In this document: positions 6,465 through 14,364 of the stretch, in pieces | How the letters are laid out: each line of letters starts with the position of its first letter | How positions within the stretch are numbered: position 1 is the stretch's first letter | Assembly: GCA_900109895.1 (NCBI GenBank) | Contig: FOBR01000019.1 | Location: forward strand, 1-64,000 | Length of the DNA: 64,000 nt | Direction: 5' to 3' | Origin: a bacterium A37T11 | Lineage (GTDB): Bacteria; Bacteroidota; Bacteroidia; Sphingobacteriales; Sphingobacteriaceae | The notes under the pieces: model-generated | Told to the model about the DNA's origin: nothing | Database searches by the model: none | What the model saw: the letters and a program-made list of their open reading frames with translations, nothing else | Program-made: the position numbers and the translations under genes

Positions 6465-9221
6465 TTACCAATATCGTTTTTTTCTTTTTTTAAATAAAGA
6501 GGCTACCCATTTTCGTTGCCACCATAGACAGCCGGCAGCACTTACAATGAAAATAACCAGCAGCACGCGGAATACCAGTACCTCATTGGCCCAGGGCCAG
6601 GCGCGGCGAAGGTGTACGCGCTCAAAATCGCCATTGTAAATCATGCCCGCCCAATAGTAGGGTAGTTTGTTCATCGGCGAAATTTTGGGGTCATTCAACC
6701 ACTCAATTTTGGTGCTATGCAGTGCTTCGGCTTTATTTTCGCCAGCCATGAGGTGTTTATAAAATTTTTCCATGAATTGGGCAGCCAACTCGTCATCAAT
6801 GTTCCAGAGACCCGATACTACTCCTCCGGGGCCGTGTGCGTAAAACTCCCGGGCCAGGCCTATGAGGCTCTCGCCTGAATCCAGCCAGCCACTGCCGCTT
6901 TGACAAGCACCAAGTACAACCAATGAAGGCTGGGTCATGAAGGGGTAAAGGTCTGGTATGAGCAATCTTCTGTCCTTAAAAAGCAGCATGGGTACCCGAT
7001 CAGCCCCTACCAGCATGGCATGCGTACTGATATGTACCACCTCTGATTGTGGCAGCTGCTTAACCATAGTGGTTACCTGGGCATCATCATCCCAATAGTA
7101 TTGACCCCGCACTAAATTTTTGACGCGGGTTTTTTCTGCTTTGACCGCTTTCAATCCATCCTGTCCATATATTCCCATAAAGGGCATAAAAAAACCGGTG
7201 AAGTTTCCATTATGCGTTCGCATTTTGCTGCCCTCCGTCTGCTCAAACCAGTTGGCTATTGAATACGCGTATGAGAGGCGATATTTTTTGGTCAAAAACG
7301 GCCATTTCTGTACATCAATGCCTTGCGTTGGTTTGGTAATCAGTGCGTCAAAAGGCAGCGTGTTTAAGGCACCATCGGGTATTATGATCAGTGCGCGTTC
7401 TGGACTATGCTGCTTAAAAAGCAATTTGTAAATATGCTCGCCTTCTTGTAGGTATTCTTTAGGCCGGTTATACAATTCTGTCGGGCCTTCCTGAAAATAT
7501 TTTCGGTTAAAATTGCCAATAACAGAATCCAGTAATAGTGCATTCTCCAAACGGTCAAATGCCAGGAATCCGGTTTTGCTGTACGAAAAGGCATAATAAT
7601 AATCAAAACCGCAGAAATAGGCTTGTACCTGTACACTGTCAGGCAAATTAGCTAGCTGCTGTTTGGTTTTATTGGTGGGTTGTGTAAGTCCGGAACTAAA
7701 TAAAGGGTATTGCTTAGTAAGCTGCTGCTGCAAAAGCGTGAGCTGTTGGTTTACCTTTTTTAGATTTTTACGAATAATAGTTGTATCGGCCTGTTTATTG
7801 ATCAATGCCAGGATCAAATCGTTTTCATACCACGAAATTGCGCGCAAAAAGCGGCTTCTTTGTTGTAAATGCGTGTTGATTTCATCCGGTTTACCCGCAG
7901 CGATGTGCCGGTTCACCTCATCGGCCAGTATACAGGTCTTGTGCTTTTCTGACAGGGCTAAGGCGGTGGTTATGTATTGCGGATCCTGGTATTTTTTATA
8001 TTGAGCATAGGCCAATGCAATGGCTTCTTCGGCAACTTCGCGCAAAATTTGCTGCTGCGTGTACTGGCTGTTCTCACTGTAAAATATTTGCCCTAGTTTT
8101 TCAAAAACATAAAACACGTCCTGGTATTCATCCAGGGCTAACTTAGGCTGGTGCAATGCGGCATGGCTTCTGGCCAGGCCTAGTTTAACATCCATCAGCG
8201 TGGGTTCAGCATAGATCTGATAAGGCGTATGCTGGGGTAAGAGCAGTTTGATAGCTTCCGTAAAACAAGGTAGGGCACGCTGGTAATTTGCTTGGCGAAT
8301 ATATATATTGCCTGTTTGGGCCAATATTTTTGCTTTTTCAAGGGGCTTGCCTTCGGGGAAATAAGTTTTGAGCAAATGCAACGATCTATCCAAATAAACC
8401 AGGGCTTGCGGATAGTGGTGTGCGGCAGCTTGAATGCGGGCATAAACCTGAAGGGTGGTACTAAAGCGCTGGGCAACGTCAGGGTTCATTTTCTGATGGC
8501 TCAGTATAGTATAGGCCTCCTTAATGTAGTTTTCGGGAGAGTCATCAATTTCCCTGAACAATTCAACGTCTGCCAATGTTGTTAGCAGCTCTGCTTCTGT
8601 TAAGCGGTCTATTCCCGGGATGTCTAATCCGTTGGAGGCATATATGGATGCTTGCCCCGGGTTGCCTACCCAACGGCAAGTAATGGCCAGGTTATTATAG
8701 AGTGTGGCGAGTAGTTTTACCTGGGAAGTATTCTGGATAAGCGAAAGCGCCTTTTCCTGTATATTATATACCTGAGCGTAGTCGCCCAACTGCGCATAGT
8801 TTTGGCTTAACGGAAAAAATAATTGTTTTACGATCTTTTCTGGCGGTATAAATGGGTAATTTGAATAGTAACTTAAGGCCTTTTCATAGGCTGCTATGGA
8901 TTGGATAATGGTGCCATGCGTTAACAGGTTATAACCTTCAATTACGAGTAGATTTATCCAGGCAATGTGTTCATCTTCTGTTTGGGGTGCACGCCAGCGG
9001 TCATTAAGAATCCGCGATGACCATGCCAGGGTGCTTTCTGGATTTTCGCTTAGGGCATTTGCCCAGGTATTTATCCAATCTTCCAGTTGGTTCGCGCGCT
9101 TGTTGGCGTCTAGTTGCTGTTTCCATTTTTCTGGCAGGGCATTATTGGCCCATAGGCAAGCCGGAAAGAAGAGGATGAATAAGGAAAAGACCAGAAACTT
9201 CTTAATTTGTCTAACAGTCAC
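6465..9221 (-). CDS. TPR-CHAT protein, predicted caspase-like protease, membrane-anchored
   Basis: A 918-residue protein. It starts at a GTG and has a signal sequence (about residues 8-25, FLVFSLFILFFPACLWA), then TPR-like helical repeats (about 90-420) and a C-terminal CHAT domain (about 560-860). The catalytic pair of this caspase-like fold is visible: His734 in HISTHAML and Cys773 in GACQSG. A membrane segment at about 881-901 and a Lys/Arg-rich tail follow, so the protease domain probably lies outside the cytoplasm. The target is unknown. It is divergent from a TPR membrane protein (9311-10078) that is probably a functional partner. Confidence 0.85.
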   Translation of the reverse strand: MTVRQIKKFLVFSLFILFFPACLWANNALPEKWKQQLDANKRANQLEDWINTWANALSENPESTLAWSSRILNDRWRAPQTEDEHIAWINLLVIEGYNLLTHGTIIQSIAAYEKALSYYSNYPFIPPEKIVKQLFFPLSQNYAQLGDYAQVYNIQEKALSLIQNTSQVKLLATLYNNLAITCRWVGNPGQASIYASNGLDIPGIDRLTEAELLTTLADVELFREIDDSPENYIKEAYTILSHQKMNPDVAQRFSTTLQVYARIQAAAHHYPQALVYLDRSLHLLKTYFPEGKPLEKAKILAQTGNIYIRQANYQRALPCFTEAIKLLLPQHTPYQIYAEPTLMDVKLGLARSHAALHQPKLALDEYQDVFYVFEKLGQIFYSENSQYTQQQILREVAEEAIALAYAQYKKYQDPQYITTALALSEKHKTCILADEVNRHIAAGKPDEINTHLQQRSRFLRAISWYENDLILALINKQADTTIIRKNLKKVNQQLTLLQQQLTKQYPLFSSGLTQPTNKTKQQLANLPDSVQVQAYFCGFDYYYAFSYSKTGFLAFDRLENALLLDSVIGNFNRKYFQEGPTELYNRPKEYLQEGEHIYKLLFKQHSPERALIIIPDGALNTLPFDALITKPTQGIDVQKWPFLTKKYRLSYAYSIANWFEQTEGSKMRTHNGNFTGFFMPFMGIYGQDGLKAVKAEKTRVKNLVRGQYYWDDDAQVTTMVKQLPQSEVVHISTHAMLVGADRVPMLLFKDRRLLIPDLYPFMTQPSLVVLGACQSGSGWLDSGESLIGLAREFYAHGPGGVVSGLWNIDDELAAQFMEKFYKHLMAGENKAEALHSTKIEWLNDPKISPMNKLPYYWAGMIYNGDFERVHLRRAWPWANEVLVFRVLLVIFIVSAAGCLWWQRKWVASLFKKRKKRYW

Positions 9222-9310
9222 AGATTTCTTTATGCGTATTTTATGGGCGAATATACGGTTTAAAAAATAATTGCTACTTTAGCCCAAAGAAAGTTTGACC
9301 CCTTTACAAG

Positions 9311-10078
9311 ATGACAGGTGTTAATTACGAAAATATAGAACGGTACCTTACGGGTAAGATGAGCAGTGGTGAGCGGGCTAATTTTGAGCGTGATCTGGCT
9401 CAGAATAAAGAACTCGCTGATGAGCTTTATTTTTATCAATATGTGAACCAGAGTATTTCAAAGGCCATGAAGTCTGCAATCAATGAAAAGGAGTACAAGG
9501 AAGAGCTGCAAAATATATCCCGGGATATCAATGATGACAAAAGATATCATTTTAAGCCTAAAAGGCGGTCTTTTTATCAGCGCATCACGGATAGTACTTT
9601 AAATATCATTACTTATTCCAGTGCAACGGTTGCGGTGATTGTGTTGCTGTTCTTGTGGTCTCCCTGGAAGAAAAATCTGGTAGACCAGTATGCCAGCGAT
9701 ATGACGATGATGTTTGCCATTGAACGGGGAAGCGGAAATGAAAGTACCATCCAGGATGCGGTAAGGCATTTTAACGCGCATGAGTACCAGGAAGCGTTGT
9801 CCTTTTTTGATCAATTGCTTGATAAGCAAACCAACGATACGTACCTGCTTTTTTATCACGCAATTTCGCTGTTGCATACGGGCGAATTTGCTACTGCCCG
9901 CAATGATCTGCTGAATGTGTACAGCAGTGGTTCCATTTTTCAGTATGAAGCGGCCTTTTATATTGCCCTGAGCTATGCAAGTGCCGGAAATAACTACGAT
10001 GCGCTCCGGTGGCTTGAAAATATCCCTTCGAATGCCTATATTTCTGAAAAAGCGAATGCATTAAAAAAGAAATTGTAG
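9311..10078 (+). CDS. Single-pass membrane protein with anti-sigma-like N-terminus and TPR-like tail
   Basis: A 255-residue protein. Residues 1-50 (ENIERYLTGKMSSGERANFE) resemble the cytoplasmic segment of Bacteroidota anti-sigma-like proteins. A membrane helix at about 99-116 (NIITYSSATVAVIVLLFLW) follows, and then a helical region with TPR-like repeats (about 145-255). Such genes often sit next to CHAT/TPR genes, as here with the divergent 6465-9221. No sigma-factor gene is nearby, so the anti-sigma role is only a suggestion. It ends 10 nt before prfB. Confidence 0.65.
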   Translation: MTGVNYENIERYLTGKMSSGERANFERDLAQNKELADELYFYQYVNQSISKAMKSAINEKEYKEELQNISRDINDDKRYHFKPKRRSFYQRITDSTLNIITYSSATVAVIVLLFLWSPWKKNLVDQYASDMTMMFAIERGSGNESTIQDAVRHFNAHEYQEALSFFDQLLDKQTNDTYLLFYHAISLLHTGEFATARNDLLNVYSSGSIFQYEAAFYIALSYASAGNNYDALRWLENIPSNAYISEKANALKKKL

Positions 10079-10088
10079 ATTTGCCCGC

Positions 10089-11175
10089 ATGACCAAAGAA
10101 AATATTCAGGATTTGAGGGATAGAGCTGCTTCCCTGAGGAGGCATCTTTGACATCGATGCCAAACAAATAGACATTAATGCCGAGCAGGACAAGTCCATG
10201 CAACCTAATTTCTGGGATGATCCTCAAAAAGCAGAAAAAATATTACAAAGTATACAAAGTAAAAAGGTGTGGACGGATGGGTTTACAGCGACGCTGGATG
10301 CCATAGACGACCTTTCGGTCATGTTTGATTTTTTCCAGGCAGGCGATGCTACGGAGGCTGATTTGCAAGAGCTGTATGACGATGCCAGGATAAAAGTTGA
10401 AGAGCTTGAATTTAAAAACATGCTCAGTGCCGAGGAAGACCAGCTGGATGCTGTACTGCAAATTACCGCCGGAGCCGGGGGTACTGAAAGTTGTGACTGG
10501 GCTGCCATGCTGATGCGGATGTACCGCATGTGGGGCGAGCGCAATGGTTGCAAAATTACCGAGCAGGATTTTCAGGAGGGAGATGTGGCCGGTATTAAGT
10601 CGGTAACACTGCAGTTTAGCGGCCCGTTTGCTTATGGATACTTAAAGGGTGAAAACGGGGTGCACCGGTTGGTTCGCATCTCGCCTTTTGATTCGAATGC
10701 CAAGCGGCATACGTCCTTTGCTTCGGTATATGTATACCCATTGGTTGATGACAATATTGAGATCGAAGTAAAGGACTCCGAGATCGAATGGGATACTTTC
10801 CGTTCTGGCGGGGCAGGTGGTCAGAATGTGAACAAGGTTGAAACCGCCGTACGGCTGCATCACAAACCTTCAGGCATCGTTATCAAAAACCAGGAGAGCC
10901 GCTCACAGCTGCAAAACAAAGAAAATGCCATGCGCTTGCTCAAATCACAGCTGTATGAAGTAGAAATGCGGAAACGCCGGGAGGCTACAGCAGTTATTGA
11001 AGGTAATAAAAAGAAGATTGAATGGGGTTCGCAAATTCGTAATTATGTTTTGCACCCGTATAAGCTGGTCAAAGACCTGCGCACGAATTACGAAACTTCC
11101 AACGCGCAATCTGTGTTGGATGGCGAGCTGGATGAGTTTTTGAAATCCTATTTAATGGAGTTCGGAGGCGATTAG
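10089..11175 (+). CDS. prfB: Peptide chain release factor 2 (needs +1 programmed frameshift)
   Basis: RF2 releases the nascent chain at UGA and UAA codons. The gene starts at ATG 10089 and reads 20 codons to an in-frame TGA at 10149-10151. Skipping T10149 joins the long frame to 11175, giving about 361 residues, the normal RF2 length. The GGQ catalytic loop is visible as [17 protein letters not shown]. The frameshift site is listed separately. An internal ATG at 10198 would give a shortened protein and is not the real start. Confidence 0.97.
10137..10152 (+). promoter_or_regulatory. prfB autoregulatory frameshift site
   Basis: The sequence AGGAGGCATCTTTGAC has an internal Shine-Dalgarno run (AGGAGG), then the slippery CTT, then the TGA stop and a C. 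It matches the E. coli prfB site in element order and spacing. When RF2 is scarce the ribosome slips +1 at CTT-T and continues with GAC. Confidence 0.95.
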
Positions 11176-11188
11176 TGTTAGCGGCCGT

Positions 11189-11725
11189 TTAAAAACTATT
11201 CTTCCACATCATGCTTTCTACAGGCTTCGTGGTTTTGTTATTGTATTTAGCGTTGCCTTTGCTGTTATAAAACGTTTCAATTTCGCCCTCTACGACAAAG
11301 TATATGAGCTGGCCGATGGGCATGCCTGCGTAAATGCGTACGGGTTGCGCTACGGAAATTTCAAGGGTCCAGGTGTTGCAAAAACCCACATCGCCTTTGC
11401 CTGCTGTGGCATGGATGTCTATCCCTAAGCGCCCGGTGCTCGATTTACCTTCTAAAAATGGGACATGCCGGTGTGTTTCGGTGTATTCCATGGTCACACC
11501 CAGGTAAAGGGTGTTTGGCTGCAATAAAAAACCGTCTTTCGGTATTTCAAAGTGATCAATTTCATTGTGTTTTTTAGCATCGAGTACCCGGTCACGGTAG
11601 GTTGCCAGGTATTTACCCAGGTGCACGTCGTATGAATTGGTACCCAGGCAAGTTTTGTCAAAGGGTTCTATAATGATATTGCCCAGCTCTATTTCTTCGA
11701 GAATACGTTTGTCAGAAAGGATCAT
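11189..11725 (-). CDS. dcd: dCTP deaminase
   Basis: A 178-residue Dcd-type enzyme converting dCTP to dUTP for thymidylate synthesis. The N-terminus MILSDKRILEEIELGNIIIEPF and the segments GKSSTGRLGIDIHATAGKGD and PVRIYAGMPIGQL are diagnostic. The start is set at ATG 11725; a TTG two codons upstream lies inside the TAATTTTG promoter element and is unlikely. It is convergent with prfB, 13 nt apart. Confidence 0.95.
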   Translation of the reverse strand: MILSDKRILEEIELGNIIIEPFDKTCLGTNSYDVHLGKYLATYRDRVLDAKKHNEIDHFEIPKDGFLLQPNTLYLGVTMEYTETHRHVPFLEGKSSTGRLGIDIHATAGKGDVGFCNTWTLEISVAQPVRIYAGMPIGQLIYFVVEGEIETFYNSKGNAKYNNKTTKPVESMMWKNSF

Positions 11726-11728
11726 GCG

Positions 11729-11736
11729 CAAAATTA
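11729..11736 (-). promoter_or_regulatory. TAnnTTTG element directly before dcd
   Basis: The minus strand reads TAATTTTG followed by CGC and the dcd ATG. Only 3 nt separate the element from the start codon, so a transcript from it would have little or no leader. No good -33 TTTG is seen. Confidence 0.45.
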
Positions 11737-11793
11737 CGCGAATATGTGGGATTTTAAATTGAGATTGCCGATTTTTGCATAAATTTTATTTAG

Positions 11794-12450
11794 GTGGCTT
11801 TAGCATATCAAAAAGAGGTTGGTTCAGGGGTGCGTATTGCGTTGTGGAAAATTGAGGAATCATCCGCTGAGCTGCTCATGCAATTGCAGCTTAATGATAG
11901 TGAAAGGGCCTATTTGCAACGGATAGATAAAGGGAAACGGACTTCGCACTGGCTGGGTACACGGGTGTTGCTGCGCAAAATGCTGCATACGGATGGTTAT
12001 ATTGATTGCCCATCAGATGAAAACGGGAAGCCTTACCTCACTAATTTTCCGCAAAAAATCTCGCTTACCCATTCTTTTGATTATGCGGGCGTGATGCTAA
12101 GCGATCATGGCGATGTGGGCATTGACCTGGAGCTGGTGAGTGATAAGATTGAGCGCATTGCCTCCCGGTTTTTAAAGCCTGCTGAATTAAACTATATCCA
12201 AGGCCCCCATCGGATCAGGCAACTGTATGCCTGTTGGTGTGCCAAAGAGGCTGTTTACAAACTGCAGGGAAAAAAGGGTGTTTCTTTCAGGGACAATATC
12301 CTGATTGGTCCTTTTGTGTACCAGCCCAAAGGGGGCATGCTGCAGGCGCAGCTTAACGGCCCGTATAAAAGTGCCCGTTATGAGGTGTATTATGAAGAAT
12401 TTGGAAATTACATGTTGGGATATACCAGCGAACAGCCGCCCCTGTTATGA
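11794..12450 (+). CDS. 4'-phosphopantetheinyl transferase superfamily protein
   Basis: A 218-residue protein of the Sfp/AcpT-like family, which attaches the phosphopantetheine arm of CoA to carrier proteins. The Mg2+-binding motifs are present: DVGIDLEL near residue 110 and ACWCAKEAVYKLQGKKG near residue 150. The start is a GTG. The stop overlaps the lipB start by 4 nt (ATGA), so it leads an operon with lipB and thiL. The substrate carrier protein is not in the window. Confidence 0.88.
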   Translation: MALAYQKEVGSGVRIALWKIEESSAELLMQLQLNDSERAYLQRIDKGKRTSHWLGTRVLLRKMLHTDGYIDCPSDENGKPYLTNFPQKISLTHSFDYAGVMLSDHGDVGIDLELVSDKIERIASRFLKPAELNYIQGPHRIRQLYACWCAKEAVYKLQGKKGVSFRDNILIGPFVYQPKGGMLQAQLNGPYKSARYEVYYEEFGNYMLGYTSEQPPLL

Positions 12451-13178
12451 GTATAAATAAAAAAGTAATTTTTGAGGATTGGGGTTTGTTAGACTACCAG
12501 TTGGCTTGGGATAGGCAGGAGGCGGTCTTTAACAAGGTTGTACAGGAAAAAACCGATAACCGCAACCAACATACCGACCATCCTACGCATAATTACCTGG
12601 TTTTTACGGAACACCCCCATGTTTATACGTTGGGGAAAAGCGGCAAGCACAACCATTTGTTGCTGGATGAGGAGGCTCTGGCCGAAAAGGAGGCCAGCTT
12701 TTATAAAGTGAACCGGGGGGGCGATATTACCTATCACGGCCCCGGGCAGTTGGTAGGCTATCCGATACTGGATCTGGACAACTTCTTTACCGATATTCAC
12801 CTGTATCTGCGTACCCTGGAAGAGGCCGTCATTCAGTTTCTGGCCGATTATGGCATTGTGGCCGGCCGCTATCCGGGCTATACAGGGGTGTGGATTGATC
12901 CGGATAATGAGCGGGCGCGCAAGATATGCGCCATGGGCGTGCGTAGCAGCCGTTGGGTAACGATGCATGGCTTTGCGCTTAACGTTAATACCCATCTTGA
13001 TTATTTTAGCAACATTGTGCCCTGTGGCATAGAAGACAAAGCCGTCGCTTCCATGCAGCAGGAATTAGGGCACTCGCTGGATATGGACGAAGTAAAAGAA
13101 ACATTAAAACACCACATCGCGCAACAATTCGGGATGGAACTAATAGATCACAAAACCAATAATCCGGAAAATGTTTGA
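12447..13178 (+). CDS. lipB: Lipoyl(octanoyl) transferase
   Basis: A 243-residue LipB, moving octanoyl groups from acyl carrier protein to lipoate-dependent enzymes. Diagnostic segments are RGGDITYHGPGQLVGYPIL (near residue 90), KICAMGVRSSRWVTMHGFALNV with the active-site Lys, and NIVPCGIEDKAVAS with the catalytic Cys. It overlaps the upstream gene by 4 nt and thiL by 8 nt. Confidence 0.96.
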   Translation: MSINKKVIFEDWGLLDYQLAWDRQEAVFNKVVQEKTDNRNQHTDHPTHNYLVFTEHPHVYTLGKSGKHNHLLLDEEALAEKEASFYKVNRGGDITYHGPGQLVGYPILDLDNFFTDIHLYLRTLEEAVIQFLADYGIVAGRYPGYTGVWIDPDNERARKICAMGVRSSRWVTMHGFALNVNTHLDYFSNIVPCGIEDKAVASMQQELGHSLDMDEVKETLKHHIAQQFGMELIDHKTNNPENV

Positions 13179-14211
13179 CAATAAAGACACTACAAATATT
13201 AACCAACTGGGCGAATTTGGCCTCATAGACCTTATCACCAAATCGGTGGTGCTAAAAGAGGCCAGTAGCCTCAAGGGCATCGGCGATGATGCGGCTGTGC
13301 TCGATTTTAAAAATGAAAAAACGCTTATTTCAACCGACCTGCTTTTAGAAGGGATACACTTTGACCTGCGGTATGTGCCACTGAAGCACCTTGGTTATAA
13401 AGCTGTGCAGGTGAACCTGAGCGACATTTACGCCATGAATGCCCTTGCCAGCCAAATTACGTTTTCCATCGGCGTGTCTTCTAAATTCCCGATAGAGGCC
13501 GTTGAAGAGCTGTATGTTGGTGCATTGCTGGCCTGCGACAAGTTTGGCGTTGACCTTATCGGGGGCGATACCTCGGCTTCAGCCCAAGGGCTGGTCATTA
13601 GTGTAACCAGCATTGGGCATGCCAAAGCTGCCGACATTGTGTACCGCAATGGTGCTTCTGAGGGCGATCTTATCTGCGTGTCCGGTGATCTGGGTGGTGC
13701 TTATGTTGGCTTGCAACTGCTTGAAAGGGAAAAAATGATCTTCCTGGAAAACCCCGAAATTCAACCCGACCTGGAGGGAAAAGATTACATCATTGAACGG
13801 CAGCTTAAGCCCGAGGCCCGCAAAGACATTGTTGACCTATTGCGCGACCTGAAAATAAAGCCTACCTCGATGATCGATGTTTCGGACGGGCTGGCATCAG
13901 AACTGCTGCATATCTGCAACCAGTCTGAACGGGGGTGCAAACTGTATGAGGAAAAGATCCCGATTGACCCTATGACCTATGATACGGCCCGCGAATTTAA
14001 TTTGGACCCGACGGTGTGTGCCCTTAGTGGTGGGGAAGACTATGAATTGCTTTTCTCCATTAAACAGGCCGATTATGAAAAAATTAAAAATGTACCCGAA
14101 ATTACGGTTATTGGCCACATAACTGAAAAAAACAGCGGCAAAGAGCTCATTTCAAAAAGCGGGCAGGTACACCCGTTAACTGCCCAGGGCTGGAATGCGT
14201 TTAGGGGATGA
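13171..14211 (+). CDS. thiL: Thiamine-monophosphate kinase
   Basis: A 346-residue ThiL that phosphorylates thiamine monophosphate to thiamine diphosphate. The ATP-binding N-terminus shows GIGDDAAVLDF and STDLLLEGIHFDL, followed by NLSDIYAMNALA and the metal-site GGDTSASAQGL. The C-terminal half has IDVSDGLASELLHI and ALSGGEDYELLFS. It is the last gene of the run with the transferase and lipB. Confidence 0.95.
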   Translation: MFDNKDTTNINQLGEFGLIDLITKSVVLKEASSLKGIGDDAAVLDFKNEKTLISTDLLLEGIHFDLRYVPLKHLGYKAVQVNLSDIYAMNALASQITFSIGVSSKFPIEAVEELYVGALLACDKFGVDLIGGDTSASAQGLVISVTSIGHAKAADIVYRNGASEGDLICVSGDLGGAYVGLQLLEREKMIFLENPEIQPDLEGKDYIIERQLKPEARKDIVDLLRDLKIKPTSMIDVSDGLASELLHICNQSERGCKLYEEKIPIDPMTYDTAREFNLDPTVCALSGGEDYELLFSIKQADYEKIKNVPEITVIGHITEKNSGKELISKSGQVHPLTAQGWNAFRG

Positions 14212-14217
14212 TAAATA

Positions 14218-14237
14218 TTTAAGGAATATTCCTTAAA
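14218..14237. repeat. Perfect 20-bp palindrome after thiL
   Basis: TTTAAGGAATATTCCTTAAA is its own reverse complement. It begins 6 nt after the thiL stop and lies about 27 nt upstream of the putative secA -7 element. With no loop and no T run it looks more like an operator than a terminator. Confidence 0.5.
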
Positions 14238-14263
14238 CTTGCAGTGATGAATGTGCCGTTCAT

Positions 14264-14271
14264 TAACTTTG
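14264..14271 (+). promoter_or_regulatory. Putative secA promoter -7 element
   Basis: TAACTTTG fits TAnnTTTG. A TTG at 14239-14241 lies 22 nt upstream, slightly wider than the 19-21 nt spacing usual for the -33 box. The secA ATG is 94 nt downstream. Confidence 0.4.
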
Positions 14272-14364
14272 CAGGGTAGTGATGTCATTTTGGCACAGTT
14301 AAGCAGCCCGGGAGCATTTGGCTTATTTGTTGCCGGCGCAAGATGTATTTAGAACGTTGAAATA

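Noticed and set aside
12489-12995. 168-residue minus-strand frame inside lipB
   Set aside because: It is an antisense shadow of the LipB catalytic region with no recognisable domain.
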